A DNA stretch of 64,000 nt from Deltaproteobacteria bacterium (GCA_016218725.1 JACRDB010000066.1:248001-312000), one strand, 5' to 3'; counted from the first letter of the stretch, positions 25,215-34,335 are shown. A program made the numbers and translations. The notes: a model not told the origin generated them from the letters alone.

Positions 25215-25848
25215 TGGGAAAGAGCGCCTGGAGGCGGTCCGGGGCGACGGAGTGGGTCACCTCCAGGAGCGCGAGGTGCCGCTCGCGGGCGTAATGGAGC
25301 GCCTCCAGGAGCGCCAGGAGCTCCTCCCGGCCCTGGTAGCCAGCGGCCTGGAGCTGGTCAAGGTACTCCGGCGCGGACCGCTCGACCTCGCGGAGCATGT
25401 GAGCGATGTCCCCTGAAGGCACAAAAGAGCCGGCGGTATAAGGTCCTGAGAAGCCCTCTCGCAAGGCGCCGACGGCCACCCCGAGGTCCGGGATGCGGGC
25501 GGCGAGCACCGCCATGGAGCGGGTATAGGCGCGAAACGGCGGCTCCCGGTGGTTGCTCCAGTACGAGAGCCCGAGGTCCCCGAGGTGATACGCCGGGTGC
25601 CGGTGGGCGCTCATGGCCGCGAAGGCCACGTGGACCACGGCGGTACAGGGGAGGCCGTCCCCGGCCCGGAGGGCCCCGAGGGCCGCCCGCATTTTCGGGA
25701 GCCACGCGCGCAGGAGCCTCCGGGCCTCGGCGTCGATGCCAAAGACCTGCTGGAGCTCCTCCTCGGGGCGCTGCCCGAGGATCGTGGGCACCAGGAGGCG
25801 GGTGTAGTCCCGCTCGTCAAAGGGGTGGAGGGTGACGTCGAAGGTCAT
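25126..25848 (-). CDS. Unknown 240-residue protein coupled to a cyclic-nucleotide-binding protein
   Basis: No family recognised. It is soluble and helical, with His-rich stretches (VVHVAFAAMSAHRHPAYHLGDLGLSYWSNH) that could bind metal. The ATG at 25848 overlaps the preceding stop by 4 bp (ATGA), so it is translated together with the cyclic-nucleotide-binding protein. An effector or partner of that sensor is the contextual inference. Last 89 bp overlap the convergent methyltransferase gene. Confidence 0.65.
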   Translation of the reverse strand: MTFDVTLHPFDERDYTRLLVPTILGQRPEEELQQVFGIDAEARRLLRAWLPKMRAALGALRAGDGLPCTAVVHVAFAAMSAHRHPAYHLGDLGLSYWSNHREPPFRAYTRSMAVLAARIPDLGVAVGALREGFSGPYTAGSFVPSGDIAHMLREVERSAPEYLDQLQAAGYQGREELLALLEALHYARERHLALLEVTHSVAPDRLQALFPINHLRAPWRETLPPAMASRFQRLLDRARD

Positions 25849-26420
25849 CCGCCCTCCGGGTCCCGCACCTCCCCGGGCGGGGCGGGCTCGTCGGCCTCCT
25901 CCGGCGAGGAGGAGGCGCGGGCGAGCTTCTCCAGGGCGTCCCGGGCGCGGCCGGCGACCACGGCCTCCAGGAGCCTGCGGGCCTTGGGGTCTCGGGTGAG
26001 TACCTCGTCAATGTCCTTCTTCTGGAAGGCCACCAGGACCACGTCCGTGAGGGCCGTCACGGTGGCGGTCCGGGGCGCCCCGGTGAGCACGGACACCTCG
26101 CCGAAGAAGCCCCCTCGGCCCAGGGTGCAGAGGGTGACGGCCCGGTCCTCCGGGCCGCTGGTGGTGACCTCCACCCAGCCCTGGTCCACGAGGTAGAAAT
26201 CACTCCCATCCTCGCGCTCCCGGAGGATCACCCGCCCCGCGGGGAACACCTGCACGTTGGCCCGCTCGACGAGCTCCTTGCGGGCCTCGGGCGACAGCGA
26301 CCGAAACAAATGGCTGCCGGCCACCACGTCCTGGACGCCGTGCCAGAGGTTGTCCAGGGTGAGGGCCCGGGTGCGGGGAGAGGTCTTCGGGCCCTGGGGG
26401 TCGTCGTGCCGAGTGGGCAT
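25845..26420 (-). CDS. Cyclic-nucleotide-binding (CRP-type) domain protein without HTH
   Basis: About 191 residues from the ATG at 26420. Residues ~30-140 form a cNMP-binding barrel: LFRSLSPEARKELVERANVQVFPAGRVILREREDGSDFYLV, then the phosphate-binding cassette FFGEVSVLTGAPRTATVTAL with the conserved Glu and Arg. There is no helix-turn-helix after it; the C-terminus is a short helical, acidic tail. It is therefore a free sensor domain rather than a transcription factor. The product is coupled to the downstream unknown gene by a 4-bp overlap. Confidence 0.85.
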   Translation of the reverse strand: MPTRHDDPQGPKTSPRTRALTLDNLWHGVQDVVAGSHLFRSLSPEARKELVERANVQVFPAGRVILREREDGSDFYLVDQGWVEVTTSGPEDRAVTLCTLGRGGFFGEVSVLTGAPRTATVTALTDVVLVAFQKKDIDEVLTRDPKARRLLEAVVAGRARDALEKLARASSSPEEADEPAPPGEVRDPEGG

Positions 26421-26541
26421 CTCCGCCGTAGCGTGCACGATCCCCGAGGGACGCGCCAGCCTCACGCACCGGGCGCCGTGGGAACCACCCCACTGGTGCG
26501 GGGCGCTTTCGGGAGGGCCTTGCGGGTGCTAGGGTACCGCC

Positions 26542-28446
26542 GTGGTCGCTCCGAACCCTGCCACCGTGAGTCTGCCGCTGGCCTCCAGGGCCTCGCTGGG
26601 TGCTGGTACGCGCCTCGGGCGCTACGAGGTGATCTCCGAGCTTGGCACCGGCGGCATGGCCACGGTGTACTTCGGCCGGGCCCTGGCAGCCGCGGGTTTT
26701 CAGCGCCTGGTGGCCATCAAGCTCTTGCACCCCCACCTCCTCAAGGACCCGCAGTTCGTGCGGATGTTCCTGGATGAAGGCCGCCTGGCGGCGCGGGTGC
26801 AGCACCCCAACGTGGTGGCCACGCTGGACCTGGAGCACACCGCCGAGGCCCTGTACCTGGTGATGGAGTACATCGAAGGGGACCAGCTCCTGGGGCTCTA
26901 CAAGAACGCCCGCGCCCACGGCAAGCGCATCCCCTTTGGGATCACCCTGCGTATCGGGCTGGACATCCTGGCGGGCCTCCACGCCGCCCACGAGCTCACC
27001 GACGACGAGGGAAACCCCCTGAAGATGGTCCACCGGGACGTCTCCCCGCACAACATCCTGGTGGGGAGCGACGGGGTCTCGCGCATCACGGATTTTGGCA
27101 TCGCCAAGGCCGAGGAGCGCATCGCGGACACCCGCGAGGGGATCGTCAAGGGGAAGCTCTCGTACATGGCCCCGGAGCAGTCCAACGAGGCACCGGTGGA
27201 CCGCCGGGCGGACGTCTTCTCCGCGGCCACGGTGATCTGGGAGTGCTTCACGGGCCGCAGGCTCTTCCCAGGAAAGAGCGACGGAGAGGTGCTGCGGAAC
27301 CTCCTCCAGAACCCCATTCCCCGGCTGCGCGAGGTAGACCCCGCGCTGCCCCAGCAGCTCGATGATGTGCTCTCCCGCGCCCTGGACCGCGACCCGGAGC
27401 GCCGGTACCCCACGGCCCACTCCCTCGGCGAAGCGCTGGAGAACGCCGTGGCCTCGGCCCCGGACCTGGTGGTCTCGGTCCCCAGGATCGTGGCCCAGTA
27501 CGTCAAACAGATGGCCGCGGACAAGATCAGCGGCGAACAACGCGAGCGCCGCGCGCACCCCACCCAGCGCCTGCCGGTGTTCCGCCCGGACATGCCCGCC
27601 GCCGTGGCCCAGGCCGCCGTGGCCCAGGCTCCGCCGCCAGCCCCTTCGGCCTTCCGGGTGCCCCGGCCACCGCCCATCCCCGTGCTCCCTCCTCCCGCCA
27701 CGGTGCCACTGGTCCCTGGCGCTGCGGGGCCGCAGGAGACCCCGTCGGATGAGGGGCCCACCGCCGTGCAGCCCACTCCCTCGGCGGGCGTCCCTCCGCC
27801 TGTGCTGGAGCCCCGGTCCGAGGCCAGCGCCTCGACGGATTTCGAGCTGATCCTCCCGGAGTCCCCCGCGGCGATCCCGTCGTATCCGCCCGGGACCCTG
27901 GAGCCCCTGCCGCCTTCCATGGTGCCCACCCAGGAGTTCCGGCTCCCGGAAGAAGGCCCCAGACCCCGGGTGGTGACGCTCCTGGTGCTGCTCTTCGGTG
28001 TGGTGATCCTCGGCTCCTCCGTGGGCTACGCCATCTGGACCATCGCGGGACGCCGCGTGCGCCCCACCCGCGCCGCCAGCGTCCCCGCCGAGGTCACCAT
28101 TCACGTCCCTTCCCCTACACAAACCCCTGCGGCATTGACCCCGCAGGGGGACCCTGGGATGGCCACCGAGCCCGTGGCAGCCCCTTCGGAGCCCTCGTCG
28201 GTGGCGGCCCCGGTGCTGGCGGTGCCACCGCCCTCGCTGGCGGTGTTGCAGCCACCGGTGACGGCGCCCGTGGTGAGGCCCTCGGTCCCGGTGCGCCGGC
28301 CGGTGCAGGGTCCTCGGCGCCCGACACCGCCCTCGGCTCCTCCTGCGGTGCCCGCGGCGACGCAGGCGCCGCCAGCGCCCCAACCCCCGCCCGCTCCGGC
28401 GCCGAGCCCCCCCGCCACGCATGACAACCTCCCGACGTCCATTTGA
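26542..28446 (+). CDS. Membrane-anchored Hanks-type Ser/Thr protein kinase
   Basis: 634 residues from a GTG at 26542. The kinase domain spans roughly residues 27-290: glycine loop GTGGMATVYFGRA, VAIKLL (catalytic Lys), HRDVSPHNILV (catalytic loop), DFGIAKAEERIAD (Mg-binding) and YMAPEQSNE (activation segment), so it should be active. A Pro/Ala-rich cytoplasmic linker leads to one TM helix near residue 476-500 (VTLLVLLFGVVILGSSVGYAIW) and a Pro-rich extracytoplasmic tail, as in myxobacterial Pkn kinases. It overlaps the TPR-PEGA gene by 26 bp and starts a block (kinase, TPR-PEGA, lamin-tail lipoprotein, acyltransferase). A degraded copy of its tail lies at 30975-31356. Confidence 0.93.
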   Translation: MVAPNPATVSLPLASRASLGAGTRLGRYEVISELGTGGMATVYFGRALAAAGFQRLVAIKLLHPHLLKDPQFVRMFLDEGRLAARVQHPNVVATLDLEHTAEALYLVMEYIEGDQLLGLYKNARAHGKRIPFGITLRIGLDILAGLHAAHELTDDEGNPLKMVHRDVSPHNILVGSDGVSRITDFGIAKAEERIADTREGIVKGKLSYMAPEQSNEAPVDRRADVFSAATVIWECFTGRRLFPGKSDGEVLRNLLQNPIPRLREVDPALPQQLDDVLSRALDRDPERRYPTAHSLGEALENAVASAPDLVVSVPRIVAQYVKQMAADKISGEQRERRAHPTQRLPVFRPDMPAAVAQAAVAQAPPPAPSAFRVPRPPPIPVLPPPATVPLVPGAAGPQETPSDEGPTAVQPTPSAGVPPPVLEPRSEASASTDFELILPESPAAIPSYPPGTLEPLPPSMVPTQEFRLPEEGPRPRVVTLLVLLFGVVILGSSVGYAIWTIAGRRVRPTRAASVPAEVTIHVPSPTQTPAALTPQGDPGMATEPVAAPSEPSSVAAPVLAVPPPSLAVLQPPVTAPVVRPSVPVRRPVQGPRRPTPPSAPPAVPAATQAPPAPQPPPAPAPSPPATHDNLPTSI

Positions 28447-29455
28447 GTATCGCTTGAGGGCCCCGGTGGGCGCGCTGGTGGCGCTCCTTCTGAGCGCTGG
28501 CCTTGGCGCTCCTCTGGCCTCCGCCCAGCCCCTGCAGGGAGGCCCCGCGGTGGCCCAGGCCCGCTTTGACCGTGGGCGCGAGCTGTACCAACGCAACGAC
28601 TACGCGGGCGCCCTGGTGGAGTTTCGGGCGGCCCTGGAGGCCTTTCGTAGCCCCAACATCCGGCTGTACATCGGGCTGTGTCTCTCCAACCTCGGGAACT
28701 TCGCCGAGGCGTACACGGAGCTCCAGCGCACGGCCAACGAGGCCGCGGACCTGGCGCCCCAGGACCGGCGCTACGGCCCCACGAGGGAGCTCGCCCAGCA
28801 GGAGCTCCAGACCCTGGAGCCCCGCATCGGGAGGCTCACGGTGAGGGCTCCCGTCGCGCCCGACGCGATGGTCGTGAGGGTGCAGGGCGTGGAGCTCGCG
28901 AGGCCCGCGTGGGGCGTGCCGGTGCCGTATGACCCGGGAAACCTCACCGTGGAGGCCGACGCCCCGGGGTACCAGCCCTTCACGCAATTGGTACGCATCG
29001 AGGCCGGGGGCCAGCACGAGGTGACCGTGAGCCTGGTCGCCGGGCGAGCGCCCGCCACGGACCCGGAGCGCATCGTAGGGCGCCAGGCTCCTCCGACGGC
29101 GCCGGTCTCCCGCGGGGGCGGGGTGCGCACGGCGGGCTTCGTGGTGGGGGCCCTGGGCGTGGCCGGGGCGGGGGCCTTCGTGGCCTTCGGGCTCCTGGCG
29201 AGGCAGCGCTACGACGACCTCCTGGTGGTGTGCCGAAACCAGCCGTGCCCGTACTGGCGTGAGTCCGACATCCAGACCGGCGAGCAGTACCAGCTCTTCG
29301 CCAACATCTCCCTCGGGGTTGGGGCCGCGGGGCTCCTGGCCGGGATCATCATGATCGCCGCGGGGGGGCCCACCACGGAGAGCGCCCCCACCGCGCCGGT
29401 GACGGCCTGGGCGGACCCGTCGAGGGGGCTCGTCGGGGTGCGTGGTGCGTTCTAG
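28421..29455 (+). CDS. TPR / PEGA-domain envelope protein
   Basis: 344 residues. Signal peptide (ALVALLLSAGLGAPLASAQ); TPR-like pairs (ARFDRGRELYQRNDYAGALVEFRAALEAF; LCLSNLGNFAEAYTELQRTANE); a PEGA-type domain (LTVEADAPGYQPFTQLVRIEAGGQ); then two C-terminal TM segments (AGFVVGALGVAGAGAFVAFGLL and GVGAAGLLAGIIMIAAGG). Same architecture as the protein at 4754-5539. The start overlaps the kinase end and the stop overlaps the lipoprotein start, so all three are translationally coupled. A truncated paralogue sits at 31329-31646. Confidence 0.8.
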   Translation: MTTSRRPFEYRLRAPVGALVALLLSAGLGAPLASAQPLQGGPAVAQARFDRGRELYQRNDYAGALVEFRAALEAFRSPNIRLYIGLCLSNLGNFAEAYTELQRTANEAADLAPQDRRYGPTRELAQQELQTLEPRIGRLTVRAPVAPDAMVVRVQGVELARPAWGVPVPYDPGNLTVEADAPGYQPFTQLVRIEAGGQHEVTVSLVAGRAPATDPERIVGRQAPPTAPVSRGGGVRTAGFVVGALGVAGAGAFVAFGLLARQRYDDLLVVCRNQPCPYWRESDIQTGEQYQLFANISLGVGAAGLLAGIIMIAAGGPTTESAPTAPVTAWADPSRGLVGVRGAF

Positions 29456-30494
29456 CCTCGCGCTCGTGGTGGGGTGCGCCCTGGCCTCCGGGTGCCTCCT
29501 GGAGTGGGACCGGCTGCGCGCCACCGACGGGGGCCGCCCGATGCCCGACACGGCGGTGGAAGACACCGGGGTCCCGGAGGACACGGAGCCCCCGCCGGAC
29601 ACCAGGGTCCCCCCCGAGGACACCGCCGTGGTGGACTCTGGTGTGGACAGCCGAGTTGACATGGGCCCTGAGCTTGCGCCCCCGGACACCACGGTTCCGG
29701 ACACCATGGTGCCCGTGGATACAATGATCCCGGCGGACACGCGGGTGCCCGACACGGCCATGCCGGACACGGCGATGGACAGTCGAGTTGACACATCCGC
29801 GCCTGACACGACACCCATGGACACCTTCGTGCCGGTGGACACGGCCCCCGCGGACACCGGTCCGCCGGACGCGGGAGACTGCTTCCGGGGCCTCTGCCGG
29901 TGCTCGGCGATGAACCCGACGGGCTGGTGCATGGTGGGCGAGGGTTGCTCCAGCGGGGCCTGCGTGAGGCTCCCGGGCGGGGTGGTGGGGGCCCTGGTGG
30001 TCACCGAGGTGATGAGCGACCCCAATTATCCAGCGGGGGGAAATGCTAGCGCTCCAGAGTGGTTTGAGGTCTACAATCCGGGGCCAACTCCCGTCAATCT
30101 ACAGGGAATGCGCGTCAGTGACAATTCGGGGAGTTACTCGGTTCCTGCTGCGCTGATTCTTCCGGCGAGGGCCTACGCGGTGTTCGCTTACACTTTGGAT
30201 CCGGCGCTCAACACTGGGCTACGGAACATCACCGTGGTGTATGGAAGCGCGATCCTTCTCGCGAATGGAGCAGACAGAGTAGTCCTGGATATGGGCACGC
30301 CCACCACGGAGATCGACCGGGTGGAGTACGCCTCCACGGGCTGGCCCAACATGCGAGGGCGCTCCAAGACGCTCAACCCCACGAGCTTGAACGCGATGGA
30401 CAACAACACCGGCTCCAACTGGTGCAACGGCGCCCGGATGTACGGCACGGAGATGAACATGGGCACCCCCGGCGAGGCCAACACCTGCCCGTAG
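29442..30494 (+). CDS. Lamin-tail-domain lipoprotein, copy A
   Basis: GTG start at 29442. Lipoprotein signal ALVVGCALASGC, then a ~110-residue stalk of Asp-Thr-Pro-Val repeats (DTGVPEDTEPPPDT, PDTTVPDTMVPVDT), a short Cys motif (DCFRGLCRCSAMNPTGWC) and a C-terminal lamin-tail domain (VTEVMSDPNYPAGG, APEWFEVYNPGPTPVNLQ, WPNMRGRSKTLNPTSLNA). Such domains are often found on secreted nucleases or adhesins, but no enzyme is attached here. The middle section (about 30020-30300) is visibly more AT-rich than both ends. It is paralogous to 31633-32646, and the flanking sections are almost identical between the two. Confidence 0.85.
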   Translation: MVRSSLALVVGCALASGCLLEWDRLRATDGGRPMPDTAVEDTGVPEDTEPPPDTRVPPEDTAVVDSGVDSRVDMGPELAPPDTTVPDTMVPVDTMIPADTRVPDTAMPDTAMDSRVDTSAPDTTPMDTFVPVDTAPADTGPPDAGDCFRGLCRCSAMNPTGWCMVGEGCSSGACVRLPGGVVGALVVTEVMSDPNYPAGGNASAPEWFEVYNPGPTPVNLQGMRVSDNSGSYSVPAALILPARAYAVFAYTLDPALNTGLRNITVVYGSAILLANGADRVVLDMGTPTTEIDRVEYASTGWPNMRGRSKTLNPTSLNAMDNNTGSNWCNGARMYGTEMNMGTPGEANTCP

Positions 30495-30499
30495 GGCGC

Positions 30500-30841
30500 C
30501 CCGCGCCGCCAGACTTCACCAAACCTTCGACGCACAGTGTCGCCTTGGTGGAGCTTCGGAGCAGGACGTTGCTCCTCCAAGGGCACTGGACGTCGGCGGT
30601 CGCGTTTGCGACGGTCCGCGGAGGCGATTGCGCAACTCCCTTCTTCGCTACGACACTCCTTCCCGCGGAGCTCTTCGCGGCGCGGTACGTCTCCGAGACG
30701 CGTGTCCGTCGGGTGCCGTGGCAGATCGCTGGAGCGTGGCGCCAAGTGCGCCGCTTGGCCACGCTTCGCGAGGAACGCAAGGCCTTCGCCGAGGCGCACT
30801 CGGAGCTGCGACGGTGCTTCCTCACTGCGAACCCGCCGTAG
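30500..30841 (+). pseudogene. Remnant of acyltransferase C-terminus (inner copy)
   Basis: An in-frame stretch of about 105 codons without a start matches the last 105 residues of the acyltransferase at 32689-34086: compare KPSTHSVALVEL / RPSTYRVALVKL, LLPAELFAARYVSETRVRRVPW / LLPSALFALRYVTENRLHRVQW, and the identical ending LTANPP. The catalytic NH-x4-D part is gone. It is the 3' end of a lost first copy of the acyltransferase, left by a duplication followed by deletion. Confidence 0.75.
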
Positions 30842-30974
30842 CATCGAGCGCGATGGCCGGGAGCAGCGCATTGTGCGATATTCGGTACCGGTGAGACCAC
30901 TGCTGCACAGCCATCCCGCGACCCTCGCGGACCTCGACGCTCAGCCTCCTGGGATCGTCGGCGACTATACCTCC

Positions 30975-31356
30975 CCCACCTTTCCCCCTGTGGCATTGAC
31001 CCCGGAGATTGAGCCCGAGATGGCAACCTCGCCCGCATCGGACCCAAGGGACCATTCAAGGTCGCTGGTGGGCGCGGAGCCCTCCATGGTGGCCGCACCA
31101 CTGCGCGCACCTCCGCCCCTGCTGTCTGCGTGGCAACCGCCGGTCACGGCGCTCGTGGCGAGGTCCTTGGGCCGGGCATGCCATCCATCGCCCTCGCCGC
31201 GGTGGCCTGCAACAGTCCCGACAACAAGCGGGGGCCGCAGCACCCCCCGGCGCTGCCGGTGGCGACCCACGCGCCGACTGGTCCTCAAACTCCGTCGTTT
31301 GCTCCGACGCGGAGCCCCACCGCGACGAATGACGGCCTCCCGGCGTCCACTTGAGC
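30975..31356 (+). pseudogene. Remnant of Ser/Thr kinase C-terminal tail (second copy)
   Basis: Nucleotide similarity to the last ~310 bp of the kinase gene (28130-28446) is clear: PVALTPEIEPEMAT matches AALTPQGDPGMAT, APPPLLSAWQPPVTALVA matches VPPPSLAVLQPPVTAPVV, and the ends tccacttgag / tccatttgag align. The kinase domain and TM helix are absent and frames shift between blocks. It carries no function of its own. Confidence 0.7.
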
Positions 31357-31646
31357 CTCGCGTCGCTGCCCCATGCAGCGCTTGGGTGGCGTTCGTCTTT
31401 GGGCTCTGCCCAGGTGCTCTCGGCGCCCTTTCCCGGCCCTTTCAGGGAGGCCCCGCGCTGACCCAGACCCGCCTCGAACACAGGCGCGAGGTCCACCAGC
31501 GCAATGACTACTCGGGCGCACTGGTGGAGTTCCGGGCCGCCCGGGAAGCCTTTCTGAGTCTCAACACGGAGAACGCTCCCCTAGCGCCGGTCGGGGCATG
31601 GTCGGACCCGTCGAGGGAGCTTGTCGGGGTGCATGGTGCGTTCTAG
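31329..31646 (+). pseudogene. Truncated TPR-PEGA paralogue
   Basis: Starts like the intact gene at 28421 (MTASRRPLEPRVAAP vs MTTSRRPFEYRLRAP), keeps the first TPR (HQRNDYSGALVEFRAAREAF), and then jumps to the last residues of the intact protein (APVGAWSDPSRELVGVHGAF vs APVTAWADPSRGLVGVRGAF). About 240 residues including the PEGA and TM segments have been deleted. The frame remains open, so a ~105-residue secreted fragment could still be made, but it would lack the anchor. Confidence 0.7.
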
Positions 31647-32646
31647 CCTCGCGCTCGTCGGGTGTGCCCTCGCCTCCGGGTGCCTCCTGGAGTGGGATCG
31701 ACCGCGCTACATCGACAGAGGCCACCCCATGCTGGACTCGTCCCAGGAGGACACCAGCGTCCCGGAGGACACCACGTTCCACTCAGAGGACGCCACTGTG
31801 GTGGATTATGGTATGGACATCCGAGTTGACACGGGCCCTGAGCTTCTGCCCCCGGACACCACGCTTCCAGACACCATAGTTCCCCCGGACACGCGGGTGC
31901 TAGATTCGGCCATGCCTGACACGGCGATGGACAGTCGAGTTGACACATCCGTACCTGACACCACACCCGTGGACACCTTCGTGCCGGTGGACACGGCCCC
32001 CGCGGACACCGGTCCGCCGGACGCGGGGGACTGCTTCCGGGGCCTCTGCCGGTGCTCGGCGATGAACCCGACGGGCTGGTGCATGGTGGGCGAGGGCTGC
32101 TCCAGCGGGGCCTGCGTGAGGCTCCCGGGCGGGGTGGTGGGGGCCCTGGTGATCACCGAGGTGATGAGCGACCCGACGATCCCGGCGGGGGCGAGCTCCA
32201 GCAGCCCGGAGTGGTTCGAGGTGTTCAACCCTATGACCACGCCGGTGAACGTCCAGGGGCTGAGGGTCAACGACAACGCGGCGAGTTACACGGTGCCCTC
32301 GGCGCTGATCCTGCCGGCAAGGTCCTACGCGGTGTTCGCCTTCACCATGGACCCGGCGCTCAACGCGGGGCTGCCGAACGTCAACGTGGTGTACGGGACC
32401 GCGATCCAGTTCGCGAACACGGGGGACCGGGTGGTGCTGGACCTGGGCACCTCCATCACGGAAATCGACCGGGTGGAGTACACCTCCACGGGCTGGCCCA
32501 ACATGCGGGGCCGCTCCAAGACGCTCAACCCCGCGAGCTTGAACGCGATGGACAACAACACCGGCTCCAACTGGTGCAACGGCGCCCGGATGTACGGCAC
32601 GGAGATGAACATGGGCACCCCCGGCGAGGCCAACACCTGCCCGTAG
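31633..32646 (+). CDS. Lamin-tail-domain lipoprotein, copy B
   Basis: 337 residues from the ATG at 31633. Same architecture as copy A: lipobox (ALVGCALASGC), Asp-Thr-Pro-Val stalk, Cys motif (GDCFRGLCRCSAMNP) and lamin-tail domain (ITEVMSDPTIPAGASSSSPEWFEVFNP, with the same WPNMRGRSKTLNP). GC content is uniformly high, unlike copy A. It is followed 43 bp later by the intact acyltransferase gene. Outer-surface location is expected; function unknown. Confidence 0.85.
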   Translation: MVRSSLALVGCALASGCLLEWDRPRYIDRGHPMLDSSQEDTSVPEDTTFHSEDATVVDYGMDIRVDTGPELLPPDTTLPDTIVPPDTRVLDSAMPDTAMDSRVDTSVPDTTPVDTFVPVDTAPADTGPPDAGDCFRGLCRCSAMNPTGWCMVGEGCSSGACVRLPGGVVGALVITEVMSDPTIPAGASSSSPEWFEVFNPMTTPVNVQGLRVNDNAASYTVPSALILPARSYAVFAFTMDPALNAGLPNVNVVYGTAIQFANTGDRVVLDLGTSITEIDRVEYTSTGWPNMRGRSKTLNPASLNAMDNNTGSNWCNGARMYGTEMNMGTPGEANTCP

Positions 32647-32688
32647 GCGACCTCCCCTTGCCGCGGGACCCCGGACCCTGCGACCATC

Positions 32689-34086
32689 GTGCGTGGTGTG
32701 GTCTTGAGCGCGATTCCTCCGGCGACGGTGAGGGTGAGCCTCTTCTACCGCGCGGCCCGGGGCGTCGTGCGCGCGGCGCTCGGGACCTTCTACCGCACCA
32801 TCGAGGTCTCCGGCCTGGAGCGTATTGACCCGTCCCGGCCGACGATCCTGGCGTGCAACCACCCGAACTCCATCATCGACCCGCTGCTCCTCGGGCTCTG
32901 CGAGGAGCGCCAGGTGTGCTTCTGCGCGCGGGATGGGCTCTTCCGCATCCCTGGCTTCGGGGCCCTGCTGCGCGCGGCGGGGGCGGTGCCCCTGCGGCGC
33001 CGGAGCGACCACGCGGGCGCCGTGGACAACGAGGGGGCCTTCGCCGCGTGCCGCGCGGTGCTGCTCTCCGGCGGCGTGATCGCGATCTTCCCGGAGGGCA
33101 AGACGCACTCGCGCCTCCGGGTGGAGCCGCTCAAGACGGGCACCGTGCGCATTGCCCTGGACGCCGTGGCCGCGCGCCCGGACCTGGGCTTGCGGATCGT
33201 GCCCGTGGGCATCACCTACCTGGTGCGCCACGCCTTCCTGAGCGACGTAAACGTCGCCGTGGGCGAGCCCATTGACGTCGCAGCCTACACCTCCGAGCGC
33301 GGGGCGACCTCGCCGGAGACCGTACGGGACCTGACGAGCCACCTGGAGCGGGCGCTCAAATCCCTGGCGGTGCACGTCGAGGCCACCGAGGACGAGCGGC
33401 TGATCGCGCAGGTGACCACCATCGTGGCGGGCATCCGCGCGGAGGAGGGCCTGGACGAGGGAGGCCAGTCCCCCTCGGAGCGCACGGCCCTGGTCCAGCG
33501 CGTGGTGGACGCCTACCGCTGGGCGCGGGAGACGGACCCGACGGCCACCGAGGCCCTGCGCCAGCGCCTGGAGACCTACATCGACGAGCGCGCGCGGCTG
33601 GGCTTCGGCGGCGAGAGGGCCGTGCTCCAGCACCGGGGCGAGCGCCGGGGCTTCACGGGCGTCGCGTGGTGGGCCTTCCTGGTGCTGGGAGCGCCCGTGG
33701 CGGGCTACGGCCTGGCGGTGAGCCTGGTGCCCTACGCGATCCTCCGGGTGTCCCTGGCCTTCACCCGGCCTTCCACGTACCGCGTCGCGCTGGTGAAGCT
33801 CCTGGGCGGAGCGTCGCTGTTCCTGGCCTTCTGGACCGTGGCGACGGCGCTGGTGGCGTGGCGCGCGGGCGTGTGGGCGGCGCTGGTGTTCGCGCTGACC
33901 CTCCTGCCCTCGGCGCTCTTCGCGCTGCGGTACGTCACCGAAAATCGGCTCCACAGGGTCCAGTGGAGGAGCGCGGGCGCGTGGCTCCAAGGGCATCGCA
34001 TGGCCGCGCTCCGTGAGGAACGCAAGGCCATCTCCGAGGCGCTGGCGGCGCTGCGGCAGCGCTACCTCACCGCGAACCCGCCGTAG
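32689..34086 (+). CDS. PlsC-like 1-acyl-glycerol-phosphate acyltransferase-type membrane protein
   Basis: 465 residues from a GTG at 32689. Acyltransferase motifs: NHPNSIIDPLLL (NH-x4-D catalytic pair), FRIPGFGALLRAAGAVPLRR, and FPEGKTHSRLRVEPLKTGT (substrate phosphate binding). These proteins move an acyl chain from acyl-ACP or acyl-CoA to a lysophospholipid at the inner membrane. The C-terminal ~170 residues add helices not found in minimal PlsC: a coiled Glu/Arg region, then three or four TM segments (WWAFLVLGAPVAGYGLAVSLVPYAIL, LFLAFWTVATALVAW, WAALVFALTLLPSALFALRYV). It ends the duplicated block. Confidence 0.87.
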   Translation: MRGVVLSAIPPATVRVSLFYRAARGVVRAALGTFYRTIEVSGLERIDPSRPTILACNHPNSIIDPLLLGLCEERQVCFCARDGLFRIPGFGALLRAAGAVPLRRRSDHAGAVDNEGAFAACRAVLLSGGVIAIFPEGKTHSRLRVEPLKTGTVRIALDAVAARPDLGLRIVPVGITYLVRHAFLSDVNVAVGEPIDVAAYTSERGATSPETVRDLTSHLERALKSLAVHVEATEDERLIAQVTTIVAGIRAEEGLDEGGQSPSERTALVQRVVDAYRWARETDPTATEALRQRLETYIDERARLGFGGERAVLQHRGERRGFTGVAWWAFLVLGAPVAGYGLAVSLVPYAILRVSLAFTRPSTYRVALVKLLGGASLFLAFWTVATALVAWRAGVWAALVFALTLLPSALFALRYVTENRLHRVQWRSAGAWLQGHRMAALREERKAISEALAALRQRYLTANPP

Positions 34087-34146
34087 GCTCAAGGCCCCAG
34101 GCGCGACCTCTTCGTCGGCCATGGCCGTCGGTGCTACGCTACAGCC

Positions 34147-34335
34147 ATGGCCTCCCCCTGCCCCATCTGCCGAAGGCCCGTCGCGCTCGGGCGACCCCAG
34201 AACCCCGACGCGCCCTTCTGCTCGCCCCGCTGCCGCACCGTGGACCTCGGCCGCTGGCTCGACGGGGCCTACGCCATCGCCGTCGAAGAGGAAGCCCCGA
34301 CGATCCCCGAAGCACCCCGGAGGAGCGATGCCTGA
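34147..34335 (+). CDS. yacG: YacG-type zinc-ribbon protein (DNA gyrase inhibitor family)
   Basis: 62 residues. Zinc ribbon with CPICRRPV and FCSPRCRTVDLGRWLDG, the invariant YacG signature. In E. coli YacG binds GyrB and inhibits gyrase. The stop overlaps the next start by 8 bp, so the gene is coupled to the outer-membrane protein gene. Confidence 0.92.
   Translation: MASPCPICRRPVALGRPQNPDAPFCSPRCRTVDLGRWLDGAYAIAVEEEAPTIPEAPRRSDA

Noticed and set aside
30537..31646. A 369-residue fused protein spanning the remnants
   Set aside because: Its first part is a frame-shifted reading of the acyltransferase remnant; similarity to real proteins switches frame, so it is a pseudogene mosaic.
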